The notes under the pieces: model-generated
Told to the model about the DNA's origin: nothing
Databases searched by the model: none
What the model saw: only the letters and a program-made list of their open reading frames with translations
From: Euryarchaeota archaeon UBA439
GTDB taxonomy: Archaea > Thermoplasmatota > Poseidoniia > Poseidoniales > Thalassarchaeaceae
Assembly: GCA_002497245.1 (NCBI GenBank)
Contig: DANB01000038.1
Span: 1 to 43,654 of the forward strand
Direction of reading: 5' to 3'
DNA: 43,654 nucleotides
In this document: positions 18,165 through 26,299 of the stretch, piece by piece
How positions within the stretch are numbered: position 1 is the stretch's first letter
Layout of the letters: every line of letters starts with the position of its first letter
Made by a program: the position numbers and the translations under genes

Positions 18165-19577
18165 ATGTCCGTGGACTTGGATAGACTAATGAATAGAGCA
18201 GATGAGTTATGGGAAGAATCAATAATCCCAAGTTTGACTGATTTTATTAAGATAGAAGCACTTTCCCCAAGCTTCGAACCCAATTGGAGAGAAAAAGGAG
18301 AGCTGGATGCAACAATTGAGTTATTTACAAAATGGTTAGTTAATCAAGAATTAGAAGGAATGGAATACAAAGTTCATCGTATAGGTGAAAGAACTCCAGT
18401 GCTTTTAGTTACAGTAGAAGGAACGGGTCCTGGAGAAGTAATCTTCTATTCACATCTAGATAAACAACCATCTAGGCCTAATTTATGGTCTGAAGGATTA
18501 CACCCATTGAAAGCTGTACGCAGAGAACCTTGGTTATATGGTCGGGGAGCCTTGGATGATGGATATGGAGGATATGTATGCGTCACAGCTCTGAAGATGC
18601 TTCAAGAGCAAGGAGTCCCCTATCCTCGATCACATTTCCTAATTGAAACATGTGAAGAATCAGGTTCTTACGATTTACCTCCATATCTTGATTCATTAAC
18701 TAAAGATTTAGGTAATCCTGACTTGATAGTTGTTCTTGATAGTGGAGGGCCAGATTATGAACACATCTGGGTTACTGAGGCATTAAGAGGATTAGTTGCT
18801 GGAAATCTTTCGGTTCAGGTTTCCAATGAAGGAGTTCATTCTGGAATGTCAGGAGGAGTCATCCCTTCTTCATTTAGAATCCAAAGAATGCTTTTGGATA
18901 GAGTAGAAGATTCCAATACTGGAAGAATTTTAATTCCAGAAATGCATGTAGAGATTAGTGATAAAGTTAGACAAGAAGCCGAAGAACTTGGAAATTTACT
19001 TGGCGATGAGCTCTGGTCCCAACTTCCTGTTGTAGATTCTCTAAAGCCTCAAAATGAAGGTGCAGCAGAAATTCTTCTTGATATGAATTGGAGGCCTGCA
19101 ATGTCAGTCATCGGAGCAGATGGAATGCCTCCAACTCAGACTGCTGGGAATGTTCTAAGAACACACACTGATCTCAAATTAAGTTTCAGAATCCCTCCAG
19201 GAGTCCCATCAGAAGAAATCGATCATATTTTGAAAGAAACCTTAGAGAGAAATCCTCCTTATGGCTCTAAAGTTGAATATATTCCTGATGCTGCAGCAGA
19301 TGGATTCCATGCTCCTGCTATGGATGGAAAAATTGCTGCCGCTCTTTCTTCTGCATCTATGCATATTAGTGGATTTCCTCCAATGGCAACTTGGGTAGGG
19401 GGTACAATCCCATTTATGGCGATGATGCAGAAAAAATATCCTTCTGCGCAATTCTTCTGTACAGGCACTGGTGGGCCTGGAAATAACGCACATGGCCCTG
19501 ATGAAAAATTACATATTCCTTCGTCGAAAAGATTGACTGCGGTATTATCTGCAACAATTGCAGCATTATCTCAATAA
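18165..19577 (+). CDS. M20-family metallopeptidase (dipeptidase-like)
   Basis: A 470-residue zinc peptidase of the M20 (ArgE/DapE/carnosinase) group, likely cytosolic as no signal peptide is seen. Metal-site motifs in order are 'SHLDKQP' (His97, Asp99), 'GRGALDDGYG' (Asp131), 'ETCEESGS' (Glu164 general base, Glu165), 'VLDSGGP' (Asp192) and 'NNAHGPDEKL' near residue 445. A lid or dimerisation region with 'NEGVHSGMSGGVIPSS' lies between. Length fits the dipeptidase branch better than DapE (about 375). Substrate cannot be named; turnover of imported peptides would suit a peptide-feeding heterotroph. It follows addA by 38 bases on the same strand. Confidence 0.88.
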   Translation: MSVDLDRLMNRADELWEESIIPSLTDFIKIEALSPSFEPNWREKGELDATIELFTKWLVNQELEGMEYKVHRIGERTPVLLVTVEGTGPGEVIFYSHLDKQPSRPNLWSEGLHPLKAVRREPWLYGRGALDDGYGGYVCVTALKMLQEQGVPYPRSHFLIETCEESGSYDLPPYLDSLTKDLGNPDLIVVLDSGGPDYEHIWVTEALRGLVAGNLSVQVSNEGVHSGMSGGVIPSSFRIQRMLLDRVEDSNTGRILIPEMHVEISDKVRQEAEELGNLLGDELWSQLPVVDSLKPQNEGAAEILLDMNWRPAMSVIGADGMPPTQTAGNVLRTHTDLKLSFRIPPGVPSEEIDHILKETLERNPPYGSKVEYIPDAAADGFHAPAMDGKIAAALSSASMHISGFPPMATWVGGTIPFMAMMQKKYPSAQFFCTGTGGPGNNAHGPDEKLHIPSSKRLTAVLSATIAALSQ

Positions 19578-19645
19578 ATAGAACGGAAATCGGCAATTTT
19601 TAGACAAAGAATCCGCCGAAGTTAAAGCAAGGATATGATTCGAAC

Positions 19646-19653
19646 GAGGTGAG
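19646..19653 (+). promoter_or_regulatory. Ribosome binding site of the coiled-coil gene
   Basis: GAGGTGAG lies eight bases ahead of the ATG at 19662 and fixes that start. It is one of the stronger Shine-Dalgarno matches in a window where many genes have none. Confidence 0.7.
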
Positions 19654-19661
19654 GGCATCCA

Positions 19662-20297
19662 ATGACTAATGATGAAGGCGGTTCAATAACGCCAGAAAAT
19701 CGTATCAAACAACTAGAGGAAAGATTAGTTGAAGAATCAGATCGACTAGAGAAACTATACGTTGCTTATCGTAAAGTTGAGCAAGAACTTGAAGAGAAAA
19801 ATGCAATTATTGATGTTTTAGAGAAAGAAGCAATCGATAAAGAAATCGAGAGAGAAGGTATGGAGACTCTTCTCTCTGATAAGGACAATAGAATCCATGA
19901 AATGGAAATGGAAGGAGCAAAATCTTCTACTAGAATTAAACACCTGGAGCCAAAGTTGGAAAAAACAGAAGAAATGTATACCCGTGAGAAAGCAAGATTA
20001 GGTCGCGTTTTCGAAGTGGCAGAGGAACTTGACGAAGCATTACAAACAGCTCAAGTGGAGCTTACAGCGAGAGACGATTGGTATGTCCAACACATGCAAC
20101 TATTTGAGAATCTGAACCAAGCAATACAGACCAGATATGAAATGATTGATTCAGCTATTGAGAAGAGTGCTGAGTTTGCAAAGAAACAAGACACTTTCAA
20201 GTCTCGAATGGATGAAGCTCTAGATGCAGCAGAGGAAGCAGTTGCACATGCTCAAGAGATGTCTGAAGAACTTCCTGAAGAAGAATCAGAAGATTGA
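19662..20297 (+). CDS. Acidic coiled-coil protein of unknown function
   Basis: A 211-residue, highly charged protein. From about residue 12 to 135 it is almost unbroken heptad-type sequence with many Glu, Lys, Leu and Arg and no Pro after the first residues, predicting a long parallel coiled coil. A short less-charged part ('DDWYVQHMQLFENLNQAIQTR') is followed by another helix and a very acidic end (SEELPEEESED). There is no signal peptide, membrane segment, Cys or catalytic motif. A structural, cytoskeletal or chromosome-associated role is possible, but nothing in the context points to one. The gene on the other strand ends five bases downstream. I do not recognise the family. Confidence 0.75.
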   Translation: MTNDEGGSITPENRIKQLEERLVEESDRLEKLYVAYRKVEQELEEKNAIIDVLEKEAIDKEIEREGMETLLSDKDNRIHEMEMEGAKSSTRIKHLEPKLEKTEEMYTREKARLGRVFEVAEELDEALQTAQVELTARDDWYVQHMQLFENLNQAIQTRYEMIDSAIEKSAEFAKKQDTFKSRMDEALDAAEEAVAHAQEMSEELPEEESED

Positions 20298-20301
20298 TTA
20301 T

Positions 20302-21057
20302 TTATTCTGGTTTTGTACCATCTGCACGCTTTATGCACTTTGCAGGTATTCCAGCCCATACTTCACCATCAGGTATGTTAGTCCATTTCGGGACCACTGC
20401 TCTAGATGCAACAACAGCCTTGACACCTATTGTGCATCCTGGTTGAATTACAGACCCCATCCCAATTAATGCATCATTTCCAATGACTACCGGAGACATT
20501 ACTAATTCTCCACTTTCTGTTAGATGTGCATTGATTATTGCATTGCCTCCAATCACTACTCTGTCACCTAATGTTACTGAGCCAGCATCATTTAGATGTG
20601 CACTATTAATCTGTACTCCTTGACCTAAAGTTGCTCCAGATAATCGATAGTAAATATTTCCAATAAATGATGGAACTAAGAATGGCAAAAAGAATAATGC
20701 AATTCTATGGAAAATCATTGACCACGCCCACTGAATTGTTACAAATGATTGTAGAGGATATCTCCCAGGATCTAGTCTTGGCCTAAATAATCCACCCAGT
20801 GCTCCACAAATAATTACCAAACTAATTCCCCAAGTCATCATTGCCATTCCAGCAGCAATTCCTGTTATTGCAAAATCTGAAATAATTGATATTGAATCTA
20901 TATTAGATGATAAGAAAGATTCAGGATTGGTATTCGTGAGCTCTAGGATTTTGTAGAAAACATATACTCCAGGTAGGGCAGCAATACCAACAATGAATGC
21001 CAGAAATGGAATAACTAAGGCAGTCAATAAATTCTGTACAATTGTGAAAGCCTTCAA
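20302..21057 (-). CDS. Membrane protein with left-handed beta-helix (hexapeptide-repeat) domain
   Basis: A 251-residue protein. The first 130 residues have two or three membrane segments. Then 'YRLSGATLGQGVQINSAHLND' starts a hexapeptide-repeat region with '[LIV]G..V.[IV]' spacing (VTLGDRVVIGGNAIINA, VVIGNDALIGMGSVIQPGCTIG, AVVASRAVVPKWTNIPDGEVWAGIPAK). The closing 'WAGIPAK' is typical of acetyltransferases of this fold. The layout recalls the C-terminal membrane-plus-hexapeptide region of Pls/PosA-like peptide synthetases and lipid or sugar O-acyltransferases. It may acylate a surface lipid or glycan, but the acceptor is unknown. Start is a TTG at 21057 with GGTGAT just upstream; no ATG occurs early. 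Confidence 0.72.
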   Translation of the reverse strand: MKAFTIVQNLLTALVIPFLAFIVGIAALPGVYVFYKILELTNTNPESFLSSNIDSISIISDFAITGIAAGMAMMTWGISLVIICGALGGLFRPRLDPGRYPLQSFVTIQWAWSMIFHRIALFFLPFLVPSFIGNIYYRLSGATLGQGVQINSAHLNDAGSVTLGDRVVIGGNAIINAHLTESGELVMSPVVIGNDALIGMGSVIQPGCTIGVKAVVASRAVVPKWTNIPDGEVWAGIPAKCIKRADGTKPE

Positions 21058-21145
21058 TGTATCACCAATATTTGACCCTAGAGCACTCTTAACAAGATGT
21101 TTTTGGCGACGGCAGTATCAATAGTTGGAAACTAACCGAGGGGTT

Positions 21146-22279
21146 ATGAAGGGGGCTTCTGGGATACTGGGAGACGGTAAAAAAGCCGTCAAAATCCATC
21201 ATTTAGTAAAGGCTCCAGAGAATACTCCACAATCAATTTCTCGCAGAGAATCCTGGGATGCGACCAAACCTGCGACTGTTTACAAAACTCCTGAAATGTT
21301 ACAGGATGGCACAAGTTGTACCGCTGCCACAGTTATATTGAGAACTAGAGGTTGTGTATGGTGGTGGAAATCAGGTTGTACATTTTGTGGATATTTTAAT
21401 GATGTTAGAGATGATGTTACTGCAAATGATTTATTCGCTCAGTGGGAAGAAGCCAAAAGGTTAACCAATGATTTTGAAGGCTGTAAAATGGTAAAAGTAT
21501 ATACTTCTGGGACATTTTTTGAAGATCAAGAAAATCCTCCCGAATGGCAAGAAATGGTTCTCAGAGAAACTTATGAAAGAGGATTAGAGTTAGTTTTTGA
21601 GGCTCAAGCACATTTGTGTAATCCGGAAAAATTAGCATGGGTGGCAGAAAGACATCCAGGTTGCACTGTTGCTATTGGATTAGAAGCATACGATGATACT
21701 GTTCTGCGTTTCCATTGCAACAAAGGATTTTCAACAAAGACATGGCGAAAGTCTGTAGAAAATTTAAGAGAAGCTGGTTTACGTGTCAAAACTTACTTAC
21801 TTTTCAAACCACCTTTTATGTCAGAAGGAGATGCTCTTAATTTAACTTCAGAATGGTTGGTACAAGTAGCACCTCTTTCTGATGAGGTTTCTATTAATCC
21901 AATGAACATTCAAAAAAATACTGTCGTAGATAGAATATTCAGGAATAGAGAATATCGCCCTCCGTGGCTATGGTCACTTGTTGAAATGATTGAGAGAACT
22001 CATCATCAAATTATAGACTCTAATTGTCGCACTATTGTCCATCCAACTGCCGGCGGCCGATTAAGAGGTGCACATAATTGTAAGAAATGTGATGCTGAAG
22101 TGGTAGCAGCAATAGAAAGGTATTCTGTTTCGAGAGATTTAAGAGAATTTAAAGGTCTTGATTGTGAATGCAAAAAGGTCTGGAAAACAGAAATTGAAAA
22201 TGATTTATCTTTACCAGTTCCTATGGGTCAGGGCAGAGATAGACGTTTATCTCGAGTAGACTTAGTTCGTGCCCCTTAA
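21146..22279 (+). CDS. Radical SAM protein, RaSEA-like (archaeosine biosynthesis)
   Basis: About 377 residues. The Fe-S cluster motif is 'RGCVWWWKSGCTFCGYFND': Cys70, Cys78 and Cys81, spaced C-x7-C-x2-C rather than the usual C-x3-C-x2-C. This wide spacing with 'GCTxCGY' is what I know from the family now called RaSEA, which works with ArcS to convert preQ0-lysine-tRNA to archaeosine at position 15 of tRNA. 'KVYTSGTFFE' and 'AIGLEAYDD' are the later radical SAM barrel strands. A C-terminal Cys set (CKKC, then CECK) may bind a second metal. ArcS is not in this window. The start is uncertain: ATG at 21146 or TTG at 21125. Confidence 0.8.
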   Translation: MKGASGILGDGKKAVKIHHLVKAPENTPQSISRRESWDATKPATVYKTPEMLQDGTSCTAATVILRTRGCVWWWKSGCTFCGYFNDVRDDVTANDLFAQWEEAKRLTNDFEGCKMVKVYTSGTFFEDQENPPEWQEMVLRETYERGLELVFEAQAHLCNPEKLAWVAERHPGCTVAIGLEAYDDTVLRFHCNKGFSTKTWRKSVENLREAGLRVKTYLLFKPPFMSEGDALNLTSEWLVQVAPLSDEVSINPMNIQKNTVVDRIFRNREYRPPWLWSLVEMIERTHHQIIDSNCRTIVHPTAGGRLRGAHNCKKCDAEVVAAIERYSVSRDLREFKGLDCECKKVWKTEIENDLSLPVPMGQGRDRRLSRVDLVRAP

Positions 22280-22367
22280 TGCCCAATCAATTATCCTCTC
22301 GGCTAATACTTAAGGCTGAATCTCCGTTGGTAGTAATATCCTTGACGGGATGTCTAGGGGTGTAGCC

Positions 22368-22646
22368 ATGTCAATTAATACAACAGATTCAGTAGATGTA
22401 TTTCTTCAAGGTGAAAAAGAACCCTCTGGTTCATGGGTCTTCATTGTTGTAGGAATTGTTTTTTCACTTTCTTTTTTGTTACTTTATAGTATACTTTATC
22501 CGGGACAGGATTTACCAGTAATTTCCGATTTAGTCCCTGTTTTTAGTGGAGTGTTTGACTCTGGGATTTGGTTCTTTATTCTAGGTATAATGATTGGTGT
22601 ATTTGCTATTATAGGTCGTTTATTATTAGAGGCAACTAGCGAGTGA
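22368..22646 (+). CDS. Small two-helix membrane protein, coupled to the oxidase-like gene
   Basis: A 92-residue protein with two hydrophobic segments ('SWVFIVVGIVFSLSFLLLY' and 'GIWFFILGIMIGVFAIIGR') joined by a polar stretch, with no Cys or His ligand pattern. Its stop is ten bases from the ATG of the heme-copper oxidase-like gene and overlaps that gene's ribosome site, so the two are probably translated together. A small accessory subunit is the simplest reading, but I do not recognise the family. ATG at 22368 has AGGGGTG in front of it; another ATG at 22350 is in frame. Confidence 0.7.
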   Translation: MSINTTDSVDVFLQGEKEPSGSWVFIVVGIVFSLSFLLLYSILYPGQDLPVISDLVPVFSGVFDSGIWFFILGIMIGVFAIIGRLLLEATSE

Positions 22647-22656
22647 GGTGATTATT

Positions 22657-24453
22657 ATGGATACAGTATTAACAACAATGTTTTATTTCTGGATTTCATT
22701 ATTTTTTGTTTTCTTTTTGATTCAGAGAGGTTTATGGATATTTTCTGATGTGGTGAAAGGCACAGTCTTTTTCATGCTTGAGAAAGCTTTAGGTCCAGGT
22801 TCCGATTTAGTAGAGGGACGTCCTGGCTCTGGAGCCAGGTCTTGGATATTTCAAGGTACACTATGGCTAATATTAGCCTCTACATTTACGTTTATCAGTA
22901 TGTGGTTAACCCATGATCCGAATGCACTCCACTCTCTTGCTTCATGGGGATTTGTTGCCAATGCTGATGAGTTAGCATCGGCTGGAGTTTATGCCACATT
23001 GTATGGTTCAGTTTCTATGTTAGTAATAGGTTCTGGCTTCCACATCATACCAAAACTAGCAGGAACTGAATTAGCAAGTGAGACTAATGCCAATTTAGTT
23101 TCATTTGTCTGGACAATTTCTGTATTAGTTTTAGTAATAGGTTCTCAAAATAATATTATTTTTGGTATTGAGATAATACCCATAGGAACTGCAATAAATG
23201 CTATTGCATTATTCGCAGTTATTCTCAACCAATTATTGACAGTTGCAAATAGAACAAAATCAATGGCACTTCCTGGATGGTTAATATTGATTGCATTACT
23301 AAGCAATCCTCTGTTGAGTGTTATTTCGATTATTTCTGGCGCTGTAGATGATAGCGTTGGCCAGTGGTTATCATATCATTTGTTTGGAGGGGCATTCTTT
23401 TTCGCTGGAGTAACTGGAGTTGCTCTTTACGCATCATCTATTGCATCAGGTAACCCACTTTGGTCTAAGTCATTAGTTGGTGTTACATTATTTGGTAGTA
23501 TTCTAACAATTAATCCATTTGGCGATAATCATGGTCAAATGGTGATGGATGTTTTTGGACCATTGGCAGACAATAATGTTGTTGCTTTTTCAAATCAGGA
23601 TATGTTGGCTGCGAGTTTCTTGATGGCTTTAGCTTTCATACCGATATTTGCATTTGCTAGTAATATGTTAGTTACAATGAGAGGATCAGATGTTTTCGTA
23701 GATTCCCCTAATTATCCTGGAAACGCCGAACTTAACTTAGGCGCATGGTTAATTGTTCCTATTGCAATCGGCTCACTTTTTGTTCAGACCGATACGGTCA
23801 GTGGTACTTCGGAATTAGTAGGCATAGCTGATTCACTTTCCCTCATGTCACTTTGGTTAATCATAGTTCCACTTTCTCTTGGGGCCGCTCTCAGCCTTTA
23901 TCCAGAACTAACTGGTAGGCATTTGTTCTCGAATAGTAGGGCAAGATGGGGTTACCTAATGATGACTGGTGGGGCAATATTTGGGCTATCAATTACAATG
24001 ATTGCGGACTTCATGGACATGGCTCTAGTGGAGATGATGGTTGAAGATCCGAGTGATCTTTCTGAGGAACTACGTAAGGTAGGATCAGTAATGTTCTATG
24101 GTGTAGTAATAGGATCTATCTTCCATTCATTGAATATGGTGACTGGAATGTTCAGAGGCGAAATCGTTTCGCAGAAATCAGTAAAATCTTCATCTATCTC
24201 CGTTGAATCATACTTTCTTGTATCTCCTATGTCTGTTCGTAGGATTCTTGCTAGTGGAGCTAGTCTTGATACTGAAGTATATCCTACCGAAGAAGATAAT
24301 GGAAAAGGAAGCGCTACATCACTTGAACAATTATCAGAATCTTCTATACCGCCTACTAAACTCTATGTTCGCTATAAGAAAGAGGGCAAATGGACATGGC
24401 GACCAGCAGATGATACAGATATAGATAAGTACATGTCTGAACAAGGTAATTAA
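22657..24453 (+). CDS. Membrane protein resembling heme-copper oxidase subunit I, most metal ligands missing
   Basis: A 598-residue protein with about 12-14 membrane helices. By eye its segments line up with cbb3-type oxidase subunit I (CcoN): 'ATLYGSVSMLVIGSGFHIIPKLAG' with the TM2 'LHTNAVIFAFGG' region, 'LSYHLFGGAFFFAGVTGVALY' with 'GHNAVGFFLTAGFLGIMYY', 'PFGDNHGQMVMDVFGPLAD' with 'GPHHLHYTALPDW', and 'LGAALSLYPELTGRHLFS' with 'GALYHLIPRLxGRxLYS'. His241 may match one CuB ligand, and Asn291-His292 replaces the His-His pair. The TM2 haem ligand is Tyr116, and both TM10 His positions are Ser or Leu. A soluble tail follows from about residue 505. Oxygen reduction is therefore unlikely. GAGGTGAT at 22645-22652 supports ATG at 22657. 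Confidence 0.55.
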   Translation: MDTVLTTMFYFWISLFFVFFLIQRGLWIFSDVVKGTVFFMLEKALGPGSDLVEGRPGSGARSWIFQGTLWLILASTFTFISMWLTHDPNALHSLASWGFVANADELASAGVYATLYGSVSMLVIGSGFHIIPKLAGTELASETNANLVSFVWTISVLVLVIGSQNNIIFGIEIIPIGTAINAIALFAVILNQLLTVANRTKSMALPGWLILIALLSNPLLSVISIISGAVDDSVGQWLSYHLFGGAFFFAGVTGVALYASSIASGNPLWSKSLVGVTLFGSILTINPFGDNHGQMVMDVFGPLADNNVVAFSNQDMLAASFLMALAFIPIFAFASNMLVTMRGSDVFVDSPNYPGNAELNLGAWLIVPIAIGSLFVQTDTVSGTSELVGIADSLSLMSLWLIIVPLSLGAALSLYPELTGRHLFSNSRARWGYLMMTGGAIFGLSITMIADFMDMALVEMMVEDPSDLSEELRKVGSVMFYGVVIGSIFHSLNMVTGMFRGEIVSQKSVKSSSISVESYFLVSPMSVRRILASGASLDTEVYPTEEDNGKGSATSLEQLSESSIPPTKLYVRYKKEGKWTWRPADDTDIDKYMSEQGN

Positions 24454-24521
24454 TGTAGAGAAAAAGATAATTATGTATTCTAATAATGAATATTTTTTTA
24501 CTTTAATATGGATGTAAATAT

Positions 24522-25805
24522 ATGCGTATTGGACTTGTTGGTAAACCTAATGTTGGTAAATCAACAACCTTTTCTGCACTAACAGAAACTCCGGTAGAAA
24601 TAGCTAATTATCCATTTACTACGATTGAACCAAACGTTGGTATTGCTTGGTTACCATTGAGAGAAAGTTGTGCCTGTAAGATTCTACGTAAGAAAAAAGA
24701 AGAGCAAGGGAGAATGTCTATTGTTGATGATAACGATCCTCGTAGAGGGAGTATTTGTACTCCCAAATCAGGTTCTTGTAGAGGGTACCAAAGATTAGTT
24801 CCAGTCACTTTAGTTGATGTTGCTGGACTAGTTCCAGGTGCTCATGAAGGTCGTGGAAGAGGAAACCAATTTCTTTCTGATTTAGCACGTTGTGATGCTC
24901 TAATTCAGGTAATAGATATTTCCGGATCAACAGATATAGAAGGTAATCCAGTCGGAGAAGGAGGTTCCAAGCCTATTGAAGAATATAATTTTCTTTTGAA
25001 TGAAATCGATGCTTGGATTGTAGGTATTATTCAATCCAGTTGGTCTAGAGGCGCTAGAAGAGTTCAATCAGAAGGGGAAAAAGCACTTTCCAAATTTCTT
25101 ATTGAACAATTATCTGGAATAGGAGCTACTGATTACCATGTTAATGCGGCAATATCATCAGTAAATGATAAACATCCAGAATCAGGCGTCCCTTGGTCTT
25201 GGGGGAATGATGAATTAATGACAATGGCAGGCACAATTCGAGCACTACTTTTTCCGATATCTGTAGCAGCAAATAAAGCCGATAAGAATAAAAATTCAGA
25301 ACTAGAACTATCATCAATTGTAGAATCTCAAGGTGGAAAATTAATTTTGACAAGTGCAGAAGCAGAATTAGCTCTACGTAGAGCATCTAAGGCAGGACTA
25401 ATTGATTTAAGTCCAGAGACATCTAATTTTTCTATTACTGATACAGGTGAAAAGAATTTATCTACCGAACAACGGAATGCACTGACTCATATTTCTCAAA
25501 CACTTTCTGATTTGCCCGGAGGAGGATTACTAGGTTTACTTTCTTCAGTTGTTTTTGATCGATTGAATAGAAGTGTTGCTTATCCAGTTCAAGATGATTC
25601 TCATTGGGTTGATGGAGAGGGAAATATTCTTCCTGATGCTATTTTAGTTCCAGAAGGAACCACTGCTAAAGGATTAGCATATGCTGTTCATTCTGACCTT
25701 GGTGACGGTTTCATTAGAGCCACAGATGCGAAAAGCGGCAGAGTAATCGGTGCCGAATATGAAATTCAAAATGGCGATATAATTAGTATTCATGCTAAGA
25801 AATAA
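24522..25805 (+). CDS. ychF: YchF-family P-loop NTPase (archaeal type, TGS domain)
   Basis: A 427-residue translation-associated NTPase of the Obg/YchF group. It has P-loop 'GKPNVGKST' (7-15), 'NYPFTTIEPNVG' (G2), 'LVDVAGLVPGAHEGRGRGNQFL' (G3 region) and 'AANKAD' (G4). A Cys-containing insert between G2 and G3 ('CACK', 'CTPKSGSCRG') is normal for archaeal members. The C-terminal 80 residues hold the TGS domain ('DAILVPEGTTAKGLAYAVHSDLGDGFIRA'). In archaea and eukaryotes the family (OLA1-like) associates with ribosomes. It converges on the ribosomal operon across a 160-base gap. Confidence 0.93.
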   Translation: MRIGLVGKPNVGKSTTFSALTETPVEIANYPFTTIEPNVGIAWLPLRESCACKILRKKKEEQGRMSIVDDNDPRRGSICTPKSGSCRGYQRLVPVTLVDVAGLVPGAHEGRGRGNQFLSDLARCDALIQVIDISGSTDIEGNPVGEGGSKPIEEYNFLLNEIDAWIVGIIQSSWSRGARRVQSEGEKALSKFLIEQLSGIGATDYHVNAAISSVNDKHPESGVPWSWGNDELMTMAGTIRALLFPISVAANKADKNKNSELELSSIVESQGGKLILTSAEAELALRRASKAGLIDLSPETSNFSITDTGEKNLSTEQRNALTHISQTLSDLPGGGLLGLLSSVVFDRLNRSVAYPVQDDSHWVDGEGNILPDAILVPEGTTAKGLAYAVHSDLGDGFIRATDAKSGRVIGAEYEIQNGDIISIHAKK

Positions 25806-25920
25806 TGCAATTAATCTATATTTTTTGATAATTTACGTAAATCTCTGGTAGATACTAGAAGAGAATATAATAGGTGAAATTAATATCCTCATTTTCTAGA
25901 GTCAGGCATCCGCACAAACA

Positions 25921-25936
25921 ACTTCGAAACCGAAGT
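25921..25936. terminator. Hairpin downstream of the ribosomal operon
   Basis: ACTTCG-AAAC-CGAAGT forms a perfect 6-bp stem in the gap between the convergent ends of ychF and rpl12. It lies about 30 bases past the rpl12 stop. A terminator or 3'-end protecting role is inferred from position. The rest of 25806-25964 is AT-rich with no other supported feature. Confidence 0.4.
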
Positions 25937-25964
25937 ACAATTTTTCTTTGCTTTGTTTACAGTC

Positions 25965-26279
25965 TTATCCGAAGAGTGATCCGAGCCCTTCAAAGCCCGC
26001 ACCGTCGTCTTCTTCCTCTTCTTCAGCTGCTGCTTCAGCAGTAGCCGCTTCAGCAGCGGATGAACCGCCACCAGCAGCTGCTGGTGCAGCAGCAACAGGA
26101 GCAGCAACAGCAGTAGCCATTGCTTCACCGATGTCAACAGACCCTAGTGATGAAACAAGAGCCTTAACTCGAGCACCATCAACATCTACGCCAGCAGCAG
26201 TTAGAACCGCTGTGACAGCCTTATCATCAATTTCCTTTTCCGCAGAGTGCAGTAACATTGCAGCATATACATATTCCAT
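25965..26279 (-). CDS. rpl12: Ribosomal protein P1 (archaeal L12)
   Basis: A 104-residue stalk protein that recruits translation GTPases to the large subunit. Its parts are an N-terminal dimerisation domain ('MEYVYAAMLLHSAEKEIDDKA', 'GVDVDGARVKALVSSL'), a long Ala-rich hinge, an acidic run (EEEEEDD) and the factor-binding end 'GFEGLGSLFG'. That end closely matches the last residues of P0 encoded just upstream. AGGTGA precedes the ATG. It is the last gene of the operon, 20 bases after P0. Confidence 0.97.
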   Translation of the reverse strand: MEYVYAAMLLHSAEKEIDDKAVTAVLTAAGVDVDGARVKALVSSLGSVDIGEAMATAVAAPVAAAPAAAGGGSSAAEAATAEAAAEEEEEDDGAGFEGLGSLFG

Positions 26280-26299
26280 TTTATTTCACCTTTTTTTAT

